A stretch of 64,000 bases of DNA from contig NZ_BSVB01000001.1 of assembly GCF_030161895.1 (NCBI RefSeq), forward strand, positions 1,302,001 through 1,366,000, given 5' to 3'. Below the pieces are notes generated by a model. It saw nothing but the letters and a program-made list of their open reading frames with translations, did no database searches and was not told the DNA's origin. Positions 8,605 through 17,431 of the stretch are shown here, one piece after another; within the stretch, counting starts at the first letter, position 1; each line of letters opens with the position of its first letter. The stretch comes from Pseudolysinimonas kribbensis. GTDB lineage: Bacteria; Actinomycetota; Actinomycetes; Actinomycetales; Microbacteriaceae. Made by a program: the position numbers and the translations under genes.

Positions 8605-9265
8605 AGTTGACCCAGTCGGTAGCCCTGTCCTCGCACGGTGGTGATGATGTCAGGATCGGTCTTGCGGCGCACGTAGTGCACGTAGGTGTCGACGTTGCCC
8701 GGCAGGTCTGCCTCGTCGAAGACGGCGCGGAGGATCTGCTCCCGGGTGAAGGTGCGCTGCGGGTGCTCGGCGAACAGCCGCAGCAGCTGGTTCTCCCGCT
8801 GGGTGAGGATGCATCGTCCGTCGTAGGGGAGTAGATGGCGCGGCTGTCCGGGTAGAACTCCCACGCGCCGATGCGGATGAAGGGACCCTCGCCGGAGTAG
8901 ACGCGGCGGATCGCGCGCAGCCGGGCGAAGAGCTCGTCGAACTCGAACGGCTTGACCAGGTAGTCGTTGGCTCCGGCGTCAAGGCCGCGGACCCGGTCGT
9001 GGAGGGTCCCCAGCGCGGTGAGCATGAGCATCGGGGTGGTGATCCCGGCCTTGCGGAGGGATTCGACGACGTCGATCCCGTCGGCGCCGGGCAGCCGGCG
9101 GTCGACGATGAGGGCGTCGAACTCGCCGTCGCGTGCGGTCTCGAACCCGGACCGGGCATCCGCGCAGAGCGTCACCGCATAGCTCTCTTCGAGGACGCCG
9201 CGCATCATCGGGCCGAGATCGCGATCGTCTTCGATCAGCAGCAGACGGGGTCGTGCGTCGTTCAT
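8601..9265 (-). CDS. OmpR-family response regulator (frameshifted)
   Basis: The receiver domain is complete: acidic pair EDD near residue 12, phospho-acceptor Asp55 in LIVDRRLPG, and Lys in LVKPFEF. The C-terminal winged helix (LTQRENQLLRLFAEHP through TVRGQGYRLG) is read in another frame. The join near 8830 needs one extra base (TACTCCCC to TACCTCCCC), giving a normal 221-residue OmpR-type regulator. It is the cognate partner of the overlapping histidine kinase. A TCAGATG box lies 33 bp upstream, suggesting autoregulation. Confidence 0.88.
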
Positions 9266-9297
9266 GCGGGCTCCTCTGTCAAGGATGCTCCCTACCT

Positions 9298-9318
9298 GGC
9301 TTCAAGAAACTTCAGATG
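9298..9318 (-). promoter_or_regulatory. Shared TCAGATG box upstream of the response regulator
   Basis: The 21-bp element ends in CTTCAGATG on the plus strand. It matches the layout of 3303-3322 and 10084-10104. It lies between the response regulator start (9265) and the stop of COG4705 copy 2 (9302), overlapping the latter slightly. Confidence 0.4.
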
Positions 9319-10075
9319 TTGATGCGGTGAGGCGCTGCAGGCGCCGTTGACGGGTTTGCATCACGGCGACGCCGGCGATGATCAGCGCGGCCCCGGCGGC
9401 GCTGATGGGGAGGGTGCCCAGGGCGAGGCCGCCGCGGCTGTGGTCGACGGCCAGCCAGTCGGCGAAGGAGGCCCCGAGCGGTCGGGTGAGTACGTAGGCC
9501 CACCAGAATGCGATCGTCGCCGGCAGGTGGAAGCGGTAGGCGATGCCGGGCATGGCGATGAGGATCGCGAACACGATCCCCGAGCCGAGATATCCGAGGG
9601 TGAACGTGGTGGCGGTGAGGTCGCCCACCGCGGTGCCGAGCGCGAACGTGGCGAGCACGGTCGCCCAATAGAACAACTCACGCCGGCCGGTGGTGACCGA
9701 GTGGACCGAGACGGTGCCCTCGGTGATGCGCCACACGATGAAGATCACGACGAGCACCGCGGCGAAGGCGATCGTGGAGAGGAGGTACGGCACCCCGATG
9801 ACGATGTGGGTGACGTCGGCGACCATCGTCCCGAACACGGCGACCATGCACACGAAAAGCCAGTAGCGCCAGGGCACGTACCGTCGGGCCGTGAATTGGA
9901 TCACGAAGCAGATCGCGAATAGCACGGCGGCGACCAGGACCACCGGGACGGGATCGAGGGTCTTCACGAAGTAGTCGGAGGTGGTCTCGCCGACGCCGGT
10001 GCTGAGCAGCTTCACCACCCAGAAGAGAAGGGTGAGCTGCGGAACCCGTTGCAGACGATCAAGGGGCGATGCCAC
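9302..10075 (-). CDS. COG4705-family membrane protein (copy 2)
   Basis: This 257-residue polytopic protein is a paralogue of the product of 2463-3254. Shared blocks include FWVVKLLSTGVGET, ARRYVPWRYWL, TTGRRELFYWATVLATFALGTAVGDL and YVLTRPLGASFADW. The start is GTG at 10075. It is followed directly by the response regulator and kinase genes, and a TCAGATG box lies 9 bp upstream of its start. The function of the family is not known. Confidence 0.75.
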   Translation of the reverse strand: MASPLDRLQRVPQLTLLFWVVKLLSTGVGETTSDYFVKTLDPVPVVLVAAVLFAICFVIQFTARRYVPWRYWLFVCMVAVFGTMVADVTHIVIGVPYLLSTIAFAAVLVVIFIVWRITEGTVSVHSVTTGRRELFYWATVLATFALGTAVGDLTATTFTLGYLGSGIVFAILIAMPGIAYRFHLPATIAFWWAYVLTRPLGASFADWLAVDHSRGGLALGTLPISAAGAALIIAGVAVMQTRQRRLQRLTASTSEVS

Positions 10076-10083
10076 GCTCGTAC

Positions 10084-10104
10084 GTTCCCAAAATCTCTCA
10101 GATG
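10084..10104 (-). promoter_or_regulatory. Shared TCAGATG box upstream of COG4705 copy 2
   Basis: The plus strand ends CTCTCAGATG after an A-rich stretch, matching the other boxes of the island. A shorter CCTCAGATG at 10733-10741 stands 21 bp before the DedA start. Confidence 0.4.
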
Positions 10105-10109
10105 AGTGT

Positions 10110-10712
10110 CTAAGACTCGGCAGCCTTCGCGCGGTGCCTGCGCACGAGGGCGGTGATCAGGATCGGCCCCACGGACACGATGATGATGCCCAGCGCGATC
10201 CACTCGATATTGCCGGCTACCCACGGGATCGAGCCGAGGAAGAGTCCCGCCGTCCCGAGCAGCGCCGCCCAGACCAGGCCGCCGAGCGCGTTCCAGATCG
10301 AGAAGGTGCGGTGCGCGACGGTGGAGGCGCCGATCGCGGGCGAGATGTAGGTCCGCACGATCGGCACGAACCGTGCCAGGACGATCGAGCCGCGGCCCCA
10401 CCGCGCGAAGAACCGGTCGGCCTCCTCGAGGTAGCGCGTCTTGAACAGACGCGCGTCCGGCTTGAACAGCCGCCGGCCGTAGCGGCGGCCGATGGCGAAT
10501 CCGACCTCGGCGCCCCCGATCGCGCACCCGGCGGCGATCGCGACGATCAGGTACCAGGGCACGTGTAGTGGGACGGCGATGATCGCAGCGGCGAAGATCA
10601 GGCTGTCGCCCGGGAGGAACGGGAACAGGAGCCCGTTCTCGATGAACACCATCGCGCCGATCACGACGAGTGCCGCGGGGCCTACCGCGACGAGGATCGT
10701 GGTGAGATTCAC
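10110..10712 (-). CDS. DedA-family membrane protein
   Basis: This 200-residue protein has FLPGDSLIF and the ARFVPIVRTYISPAIG motif with its membrane-embedded Arg residues, which define the DedA/VTT superfamily. These proteins are linked to lipid-carrier flipping and membrane homeostasis. The GTG at 10712 is the most convincing start, since the open frame upstream is not protein-like. It lies upstream of COG4705 copy 2 and the two-component genes on the same strand and has a CTCAGATG box at 10734-10741. It may be part of that regulon. Confidence 0.88.
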   Translation of the reverse strand: MNLTTILVAVGPAALVVIGAMVFIENGLLFPFLPGDSLIFAAAIIAVPLHVPWYLIVAIAAGCAIGGAEVGFAIGRRYGRRLFKPDARLFKTRYLEEADRFFARWGRGSIVLARFVPIVRTYISPAIGASTVAHRTFSIWNALGGLVWAALLGTAGLFLGSIPWVAGNIEWIALGIIIVSVGPILITALVRRHRAKAAES

Positions 10713-10749
10713 ACCCTGACCATGCGGCGCGACCTCAGATGCCCCGTCA

Positions 10750-10765
10750 AGAATCCGCGGATTCT
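10750..10765. promoter_or_regulatory. Perfect 16-bp palindrome in divergent promoter
   Basis: AGAATCCGCGGATTCT is its own complement. It lies 38 bp before the DedA start and 29 bp before the ChrB-like start. A dimeric repressor could control both genes from it. The regulator is not evident in the window. Confidence 0.55.
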
Positions 10766-10793
10766 GGTCATCGGCGCTGGCTAGGGTAAGGGC

Positions 10794-11354
10794 GTGGCGT
10801 CCCCGAAGGCATCTGCCCCTGACGCGGGCGAGTGGCTCGTGCTGATCTACAAGATCCCGGCGGAGCCCACGCGCCTTCGATCCGGGGCCTGGCGGCGTCT
10901 CAAGGCGCTCGGGGCGGTGTACCTGCAGAACTCGGTCGCAGCCTTTCCGCGGACGCCGACAGCGGAGCGGGCTCTGCGTAAGCTCCGCCACGACATCATC
11001 GAGATGTCCGGCACGGCCGTCCTCCTGAACAGCTCGATCCTCGTCGGTGACGACACCGTCCTCGGGGCCTTCCAAGCCGCGCGATCCGACGAGTTCGAGG
11101 AGATCGTGGATCGTTGCGAGGACTTCTTGAAGGGCTTGAAGAAGGAGTGGGACGCATCCCACTTCACCTATGCCGAGCTCGAGGAGAACGAGGTCGACTA
11201 CAACAAGCTCGTCAACTGGTTCCAGAGCGTCGGAGAGCGCGACCAGTTCGGAGCCGAAGGACGCGCTGCGGCCGAAGACGGACTGTCACGCTGCGAACGG
11301 GCCCTCGAGGAGTACGCAGCTCGCGTCTATGCCGAGGAGCCCGAGGGGCACTGA
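10794..11354 (+). CDS. ChrB N-terminal-domain protein
   Basis: This 186-residue protein has the ChrB N-terminal pattern: WLVLIYKIPAEPTRLRSGAW, RRLKALGAVYLQNSV and a long acidic helical middle. In chromate operons ChrB acts as a chromate-responsive regulator or accessory protein, but stand-alone copies also occur. No ChrA transporter is in the window. The GTG at 10794 is chosen because it begins the conserved region. Chromate resistance is not proven here. Confidence 0.75.
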   Translation: MASPKASAPDAGEWLVLIYKIPAEPTRLRSGAWRRLKALGAVYLQNSVAAFPRTPTAERALRKLRHDIIEMSGTAVLLNSSILVGDDTVLGAFQAARSDEFEEIVDRCEDFLKGLKKEWDASHFTYAELEENEVDYNKLVNWFQSVGERDQFGAEGRAAAEDGLSRCERALEEYAARVYAEEPEGH

Positions 11355-11370
11355 TCGTGCCGCCTCGGGC
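11339..11370. terminator. Hairpin terminator after the ChrB-like gene
   Basis: GCCCGAGGGGCAC pairs with GTGCCGCCTCGGGC (one bulged G) around a five-base loop that holds the ChrB-like stop codon. It separates two convergent genes and may serve both. Confidence 0.6.
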
Positions 11371-11386
11371 CCATTCGTGAATGCCG

Positions 11387-12436
11387 TCAGCTCCGGGCGG
11401 CGCGCGCGATACCGATCAGCATCGCGACAAGAACGACTGCCGACATCAGGATCCATGCGAGCTGCGCGACGGAGAGCGCCACCGCAGCGGTGGCGCCGAG
11501 TCCGAGGACGACGATCGCCGTGATGACCCAATCGTCACCGACGATGAAGTCCCACCAGAACAAGCCGAAAGCGCGGATGCGGCCCGGCTTCCGTGCAGCG
11601 ACCGGCGCCGTCGACGCCATCGCCGACTCGGGGGTCGCCTCGGCACCCGCACCTCCGACCGCCGCCCCCACCGGCACGAGCGTCGGGGCCGGTGTGGACA
11701 CCTGCTGGGGCCGGGGACGCGACCGCAGGACAGCGACGATCAGCAGCGAGATGACAGCGACAACGGGAGCGATCACCAGCAAGGAGATGTCGGCTCCTGG
11801 CCACTCGGCCCCCGCTCCCTCAGCGGCCCAGAACAGGCCGAAGGCCGTGAGCATGATGCCGACGACGAACTTGAGTGTGTTCTCGGGAACCCGCGCGAGC
11901 GGTCCACGCACCACGACCGCGATGAGGATCACCACGATCGCGGCGGCACCCGCAGCGATGGAGGCGAGGCCAACAGCTTTGGCGTTCGTGCCGAAGGTGA
12001 GCACGATGAACACGACTTCGAGCCCCTCCAGCAGTACACCCTTGAACGCGAGCGTGAAGGCGTAGGGGTCGCCCAGCAGGCCCGAGCGTTCGATGGTCGC
12101 CGCGCGAGCCTTATCGACCTCTCGCTCGTAGATCGCTGCCTCATCGTGGAGGGCCTTGCGACCGGAGGCTCGCAGCACGGCCTTGCGGATCCACTGGAGT
12201 CCGAACACGAGGAGCAAGCCTCCGACGACGATCCGGAGCACCTCGATCGGGATGAGCGTGATCGCCGGGCCGAGTGCGGCGATCGCGATCGCCAGGACGA
12301 TCAGCGCGGCGGCGACGCCCTTCATCGTGGACCGCCAGTCGCGGGAGGTTCCTGCGGCGAGGACGATGGTGGCCGCTTCGACGGCTTCGACGAAGCAGGC
12401 GATGAAGGTCGCGATGAACAGGGCGGGAAGGCTCAT
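11387..12436 (-). CDS. COG4280 / FTR1-like membrane protein
   Basis: This 349-residue polytopic protein has two related motifs, FIACFVEAVEAATIVLA and GVLLEGLEVVFIVLTFG. They resemble the REGLE motifs of FTR1 iron permeases and identify the COG4280 family. A Pro/Ala-rich linker (about 235-270) splits off the last helices. It lies only 29 bp after the iron-type ABC ATPase gene on the same strand, which fits a role in metal movement. The acidic residues inside membrane segments suggest cation transport, which is an inference. Confidence 0.65.
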   Translation of the reverse strand: MSLPALFIATFIACFVEAVEAATIVLAAGTSRDWRSTMKGVAAALIVLAIAIAALGPAITLIPIEVLRIVVGGLLLVFGLQWIRKAVLRASGRKALHDEAAIYEREVDKARAATIERSGLLGDPYAFTLAFKGVLLEGLEVVFIVLTFGTNAKAVGLASIAAGAAAIVVILIAVVVRGPLARVPENTLKFVVGIMLTAFGLFWAAEGAGAEWPGADISLLVIAPVVAVISLLIVAVLRSRPRPQQVSTPAPTLVPVGAAVGGAGAEATPESAMASTAPVAARKPGRIRAFGLFWWDFIVGDDWVITAIVVLGLGATAAVALSVAQLAWILMSAVVLVAMLIGIARAARS

Positions 12437-12465
12437 GGATTCCTCTCAGTGGTTCGTTTATCAGT

Positions 12466-13611
12466 CTAACGGTTGTTACCGAATGCGAACGTCGCCGCCA
12501 CCGCGACGGAGATCATGCATCGACTCCCGCGCGGATGCGACTGAGCGTCGCGCACGCCGGTCAGCCGCCCGAGCGAGCTCTCAACGACGTGGTCATAGCC
12601 GGCGCCGCGGTAGGCGCTGTCGATGACGGTGCCTTCCACCAACCCGTGGACCGCCTCATCGACTCGGGTCCCGTCCGGGACGATCGCGAGCGCGGTGGCT
12701 CGGGCGATCACATCGACACGCTCTCCCGGCATCGCCTGGCCGATGAGCGTCACCCAGAGCTCGCATCCGGAGACGTCGACGACCGCACGACCGTCGCCCA
12801 GATGCCGGAGCGTTCCGTTCGACCCGCCCGAGATCCCGGTGAACCGCGCGACGAAGGGCGTCGCAGGGTGGGAGAAGATGCTCTCAGGCGACCCGACCTG
12901 CACGATGCGGCCCGCCTCGACGACGGCGATGACGTCGGCCAGAGCGAAGGCCTCCGACTGGTCATGTGTGATGTAGATCGCCGTAGCTCCGGACTCGCGG
13001 ACCAAGGTCGAGATCTCGACCCTCATGCGCTCGCGGAGGTCGGCGTCGAGATTGGACAGCGGTTCGTCGAACAACAGGAGCGAGGGGTTCGCGACGATGG
13101 CGCGGGCGAGGGCGACCCGCTGCTGCTGTCCGCCGGAGAGCTCGTTCGGGTAGCGGGGGCCATGCTCGCCGAGCCCGACCCGACCCAGCACCTCGTCGAC
13201 CCGTGCCCGTCGATCGGCGATCGGGATTCGCGTCCGACGGAGCGCGAACGCGACGTTGTCGCGCACGGTCATGTGGGGCCAGAGCGCATAGTCCTGGAAC
13301 ACCATGCCGAGATCACGGCGGTCGGCCGACGTCGTCGACCCTCGGCGGCTCAGCACTCGCTCCCCCAGGCGGATCGTGCCCGCATCGACGGTTTCGATGC
13401 CCGCGACCGCGCGCAGCAGGGTGGTCTTTCCGGAGCCGGAAGGTCCGAGCAGCACAGCGATCTGCCCGGGTTCGATCGCCAGCGACACGTCGTCGAGGGC
13501 CGCCACGGAGCCGAACGAGCGACTCACGCCCGAGATCTCGACCTCGACGCCGGTGCCGGCGGGGAGCTCGAAGGACGCGGGCGCGCCGGATGCGGCGAGC
13601 ACGGCGGTCAC
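12466..13611 (-). CDS. ABC importer ATPase, iron/AEP type
   Basis: This is a 381-residue ATPase. It has Walker A LLGPSGSGKTTLL, Q-loop MVFQDYALWP, signature LSGGQQQRVALARA, Walker B LLLFDEPLSNLDAD and the H-loop ITHDQSEA, followed by a TOBE-like C-terminal region. It powers the permease encoded just upstream. The start is GTG at 13611 in a GTGA overlap with the permease stop. The domain layout is that of FbpC/PotA-type importers for ferric iron, thiamine or 2-aminoethylphosphonate. Confidence 0.88.
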   Translation of the reverse strand: MTAVLAASGAPASFELPAGTGVEVEISGVSRSFGSVAALDDVSLAIEPGQIAVLLGPSGSGKTTLLRAVAGIETVDAGTIRLGERVLSRRGSTTSADRRDLGMVFQDYALWPHMTVRDNVAFALRRTRIPIADRRARVDEVLGRVGLGEHGPRYPNELSGGQQQRVALARAIVANPSLLLFDEPLSNLDADLRERMRVEISTLVRESGATAIYITHDQSEAFALADVIAVVEAGRIVQVGSPESIFSHPATPFVARFTGISGGSNGTLRHLGDGRAVVDVSGCELWVTLIGQAMPGERVDVIARATALAIVPDGTRVDEAVHGLVEGTVIDSAYRGAGYDHVVESSLGRLTGVRDAQSHPRGSRCMISVAVAATFAFGNNR

Positions 13612-15389
13612 CGCGCCACCCCGATCCGCTTCCAGCCACGCGGGGCAAGGAGATGGAACAGGCCGTAGGCGATTGCGACGATCGCGAGAGCCGAGAGGAT
13701 GGCGAGGATCTCCATGGCGGTGCCGCCTCCATAGTCGTAGCGGTTGAGAGCGACGGTGATGCCGACCGAGATCGGCTGCGATCCCGGGGGCGCCAAGAGC
13801 TGCGAGACGGGCAGCTCGAGCAACGTCGCCGAGTAGGTGAGCAGCCAAGCCGAGAGAAGCGGCCGGGCCAGGATCGGCAGGCTCACCCGCAGCCAGGTGC
13901 CGATCGAACCGGCGCCGTGTACGCGCGCCGCCTGGCTCATCGAGTCGTGCTGTTGGCTCATCGCGCCCACGAGCAGGCGCGTGGTCGACGGAAGCGCGGT
14001 CGCAAGGTAGGCGAGCAGCAGAAGTGCCGAGGTGCCGTAGATGCGGATGCCGAGGGCATTCACGATCGGCAGGTTGTACGCGAATATGTACCCCGCTGCG
14101 AACACGATGCCCGGCAGCGCGACGGCGCCGAGAAGGGCGGTGTCGAGGAGCCGTCCGAGTCGGCTTCCGCCCCGGGTGGCGAGAACCCGCGCGCACATGA
14201 GGGCGAGGACGACCGCGGCGCTCGCGCAGATCGTCGCGAGGATCGCCGAGTAGACGAGCGGTCCACCCAGCTCCGGGCTCACCAGCACACGCTGGTAGTT
14301 GTGAAGGTTCCAGGCGTGCGAGCCGGAGATGCTCCCGAGGCCGTCGATGAGCGAAGCGGAGACGGCGCCGACCACGGGCACGCCGAGACTCGTGGCGATG
14401 AGGGTGACGAACGCGACGAGCCAGATCGCGATCGAGCCCGCACGCATCCTCACGATCAGGGGCTGCCGCGCCCGGCCGGAGAAGACCTGGAAGCTGCGGC
14501 CGTTGAGCGCCCGGTTCTGCAGCCACAGAGCCACCACGACGAGCAAGAGCAGCAGCCAGCTGATCGCCGAGGCGAGCGGGAAGTCGACGGGGAAGGCTTC
14601 GACCGCGTTGTAGAGCTCGGAGGTCGCCACGGGGAAATGCGCTGAGTTGGCAAGGGTGGCTGCGACGCCGTAGTCGCTGATCGATTCCGCGAAGACGATC
14701 GCCAGGGCGCTCCAGATCGCAGGGGCGAGCATGGCAACGGTCATGCGGATGCTGCGCAGAGGTCCGCCTCCATGGGCGCGAACGGCGTCGTCGTACTCGC
14801 GTCCCAGTCCGCGGAGCGCATTCGAGACGGTGAGGTAGGCGAAGGGGATGCCCTTGACCGCGAGGATCAGCGCAACGCCGATCGGACCGTAGATGACGCT
14901 GCGGATGCCGGCCGGGTCGAAGCCCACGGCCTGCAGCACGCCATTGGGTTCGAGCAGACGCTCCCACCCGAGCGCGATGAGGTAGGACGGCGTCAGGAAC
15001 AGCGCGAACAAGAGGCCGGTCGTGAGTCCGCGCAACGGCGCGTCAGTGCGCAAGAGGATCCATGCGAGCCCGAAACCGACGCCGGCGGCGACCGCCGCCG
15101 CGATAACGGCGACGACGATCGAGTCGAGGAACCCGCGGAGAGTCGGGCCCGTCAGGGCCCTGGCGAACGCGTCGACCGACAGCCACGCCGGACCCTGGTC
15201 GAGGAGAGCGGGGCTGATGGCCACGGCAAGGAAGACGGCGATCGGCAGCACCAGTATCAGCACGATGACGATCCAGAACGCGAGGAAGGCCTTGGACCGT
15301 CCGATGGCGACGCGGCGGGCTCGCCGCGGCGCGCCGAGGAACGACTGTCCTCGGCGCGCCGCGGGAAGAGCGACCGTCAGTCGAGTCAC
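13608..15389 (-). CDS. ABC importer permease, fused two-domain (FbpB-like)
   Basis: This 593-residue protein has twelve or so membrane segments. It contains two binding-protein-dependent transport domains in one chain, each with an EAA-type loop (for example AVRAHGGGPLRSIRMTVAML and AARVHGAGSIGTWLRVSLPIL). Such double permeases are typical of ferric iron and related importers. Its start overlaps the binding-protein stop at 15386-15389. It forms one operon with the flanking binding protein and ATPase. Confidence 0.88.
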   Translation of the reverse strand: MTRLTVALPAARRGQSFLGAPRRARRVAIGRSKAFLAFWIVIVLILVLPIAVFLAVAISPALLDQGPAWLSVDAFARALTGPTLRGFLDSIVVAVIAAAVAAGVGFGLAWILLRTDAPLRGLTTGLLFALFLTPSYLIALGWERLLEPNGVLQAVGFDPAGIRSVIYGPIGVALILAVKGIPFAYLTVSNALRGLGREYDDAVRAHGGGPLRSIRMTVAMLAPAIWSALAIVFAESISDYGVAATLANSAHFPVATSELYNAVEAFPVDFPLASAISWLLLLLVVVALWLQNRALNGRSFQVFSGRARQPLIVRMRAGSIAIWLVAFVTLIATSLGVPVVGAVSASLIDGLGSISGSHAWNLHNYQRVLVSPELGGPLVYSAILATICASAAVVLALMCARVLATRGGSRLGRLLDTALLGAVALPGIVFAAGYIFAYNLPIVNALGIRIYGTSALLLLAYLATALPSTTRLLVGAMSQQHDSMSQAARVHGAGSIGTWLRVSLPILARPLLSAWLLTYSATLLELPVSQLLAPPGSQPISVGITVALNRYDYGGGTAMEILAILSALAIVAIAYGLFHLLAPRGWKRIGVAR

Positions 15390-16459
15390 TTGATGTTCTG
15401 CTCGAACCAGCTGACGATCCCGGGCTCCTGCGAGCCCCAGTACGTCGGGTCGATGCGCTGGTAGGCGGACGGGAATGCCGGCAGCTGCGGCAACGCCTTG
15501 ACGCTCGTGACGATCGGCCAGTAGAGGGAATCGCCGCTCGTGTCTTCAGCTTGCATCACCTTCTGGCCGGCGGCGGACAGGGCGAAGTCGACGAACTTCT
15601 TGGCCTCGGCCTGCTGGGTGGCGTCGATGTGCTTGTCGATGCCGAGCACGCTCGGCAGCAACGTCGACTTGGGCAGGTACACGATCTTCGGCTGGTAGTC
15701 GGCCGTCGGCTTGACCTTGATCGTCTCCCCGATCGCGGCGCTGCTCTGGATCAGTCCGTACTCGACCTGTCCGGTCTCCAGAGCGTGGAGGGTATCGCCG
15801 TTCGTCGGGTAGACGTGCAGTCCGTTGGCCTTGAGCTTCTCGAAGAACGCCTCACCCGCCTTGATGCCAGTGGCCTTGCTGCCGTCCTGGTTCATGACGC
15901 CCGCGATGAAGGGGTAGGTCGGACCGGACTGCGCCGGGTCGTTCATCCCCACCTTGCCGATGTACGCGGCGCCGAGCAGCTCGTCGTAGCTGGTCGGAAC
16001 CGAGGTGGTCTTGGCCGCGTTGTAGATGAGGGCGGCCATGACGGTGGTGCCGGTCGGAGTGTAGGAGTGGTCGGCCGGTGCGATCGTCTTTCCTACAGCG
16101 TTCAGTGCCGCCGGGGACTGGTAAGCCAGGAGCTGGCCCTGCTGCGCGAGGGACGCGAACGCCTGGTCTCCGTCGACCCAGAGCATCGACCACTGCGGGT
16201 TGTTCTTCTCGGCCGCGACCTTGGTGAGCAGCGGGCCCGTGCTGTCGTCGTCCACCTTCACCGGGATCCCGGTCTTCGCCGTGAACGCCTTGCCCATGTT
16301 GGCGTCGTATCCCTCCGCCGCGTAGAGGACGAGGGGCTCCAGCTTGGCGCCAGCAGAGCCGCTGGCCGCCGGCGCCGCGGCAGCTGCGGAGCAGCCGGCG
16401 AGCAGCGCGATGCCGGCGAGAGCTGCAGCTGCTCCCAGAGCTCGGGTTCGGGTCTTCAC
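15386..16459 (-). CDS. Iron-type ABC solute-binding lipoprotein
   Basis: This is a 357-residue binding protein. The start is GTG at 16459 with GGAGG five bases upstream. A lipoprotein signal peptide ends in a lipobox (ALLAGC), so it is anchored to the outer face of the membrane. The mature part begins LEPLVLYAAEGYDANMGKAF, as in family-1 binders of ferric iron or phosphonates. It is the first gene of the importer operon. The ligand cannot be fixed from sequence. Its neighbours (an FTR1-like protein and a ZIP gene with an iron box) favour iron. Confidence 0.85.
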   Translation of the reverse strand: MKTRTRALGAAAALAGIALLAGCSAAAAAPAASGSAGAKLEPLVLYAAEGYDANMGKAFTAKTGIPVKVDDDSTGPLLTKVAAEKNNPQWSMLWVDGDQAFASLAQQGQLLAYQSPAALNAVGKTIAPADHSYTPTGTTVMAALIYNAAKTTSVPTSYDELLGAAYIGKVGMNDPAQSGPTYPFIAGVMNQDGSKATGIKAGEAFFEKLKANGLHVYPTNGDTLHALETGQVEYGLIQSSAAIGETIKVKPTADYQPKIVYLPKSTLLPSVLGIDKHIDATQQAEAKKFVDFALSAAGQKVMQAEDTSGDSLYWPIVTSVKALPQLPAFPSAYQRIDPTYWGSQEPGIVSWFEQNIK

Positions 16460-16579
16460 AGAATCCTCCAATAGAGCGTCACGTTGCGAATCGAACGGCG
16501 GTTACATACCGTGCCGAACGAACGTGGCGCGCAAGGTCCACGAAGGTAACGAGAAGATGAACGAGTGCGCGGGACGCAC

Positions 16580-16610
16580 GAAGGGGCGGCCGATTCACGG
16601 CCACCCCTTC
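16580..16610. terminator. Strong hairpin downstream of the ZIP gene
   Basis: GAAGGGGCGGCCG pairs with CGGCCACCCCTTC with one mismatch around a five-base loop. It lies 20 bp after the ZIP stop and well upstream of the binding-protein gene. There is no T-run, so efficiency is uncertain. Confidence 0.6.
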
Positions 16611-16630
16611 ATCGCTTCGAGTCGTCGGGC

Positions 16631-17401
16631 TCAGGCACCCGCCGCCGTGAGGACAGCGTCGGTCGCGAACCCGGCCACCAGCCCCACGAAACCCCCGGCC
16701 GCGATCAGTTCGGGGCGCCGCGCCTTGGACATGCTCCCGACGAGCTGAACGATCACATAGATGATCGAACCGCCGGCGAGCGTCAAGAACATGATCGACA
16801 GCAGATCACTCACGACAATCGCACCCAGGGCAGCGCCCACGACGGTGGGGCCTCCCCGATCAGCGCCAGGACGAGGAGAAAGGGCCAGGTCGGCCGCTCG
16901 GACTCCCCGGCCAGCGGCGCGACGATGCCGAACCCTCCGTCGCGTTGTGGAGTGCAAAACCCACCACGAGGACGACCGCGAGGTCGAGAGCGCCGCTCGC
17001 GGCGGATTGGCCGATCGCCAGGCCCTCGGCGAAGTTGTGCACGCCGATGCCCGCCGCGATCAGGGTCGCGAGATGTCGGGGCTCCAAGTCGGCTCCGCGA
17101 GCCGCGCGCAACCGCCGCTCCGCGACGGCCAACCCGACCAGGCCGCCCCCAGGCCCACAACGAAGACGGCCCCGTCCAGGGCGATCGTGGAGGCACCCTG
17201 AACGTCCGCGAGTGCTGCGTCGATCGGTTCCCACGCATGAGTCAGCACGTCCCACACCAGGAACAGCAGCACCCCGACGGAGATCGCGCTCAGGAGAAGA
17301 CGAACGCTGGGCCCTAAATTGCGAAGGCGGCCGACGGGCATCCCCAGGAGGATCGTCACACCAGCGATCAGGCCCAGCATGACGATTTGGACGTAGTTCA
17401 C
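16631..17401 (-). CDS. ZIP-family metal transporter (three frameshifts)
   Basis: The reconstructed product is about 257 aa. The first helices begin YVQIVMLGLIAGVTILLGMPVGRL. The ZIP metal-site motifs GIGVHNFAEGLAIG and VGFALHNATEG (His-Asn-x-x-Glu-Gly) follow, and the chain ends FVGLVAGFATDAVLTAAGA. Reading changes frame near 17140, 16937 and 16858, each explained by one missing G in a G run. The start is the GTG at 17401, after GGAG. An iron-box-like operator covers the promoter region. ZIP proteins take up zinc, iron or manganese. The operator suggests iron or manganese. Confidence 0.8.
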
Positions 17402-17411
17402 ACCAGCTCCA

Positions 17412-17430
17412 TTTGGCAAGCCTTACCTAA
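17412..17430 (-). promoter_or_regulatory. DtxR/IdeR-type iron box
   Basis: On the minus strand the 19 bases TTAGGTAAGGCTTGCCAAA match the DtxR/IdeR consensus TTAGGTTAGGCTAACCTAA at 15 of 19 positions. The box sits 11 bp before the ZIP GTG start, where a metal-bound repressor would block expression. Confidence 0.6.
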
Positions 17431-17431
17431 C

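Noticed and set aside
10713..11162. N-terminal extension of the DedA frame
   Set aside because: It runs antisense through the ChrB-like gene and lacks any start signal better than the GTG at 10712.
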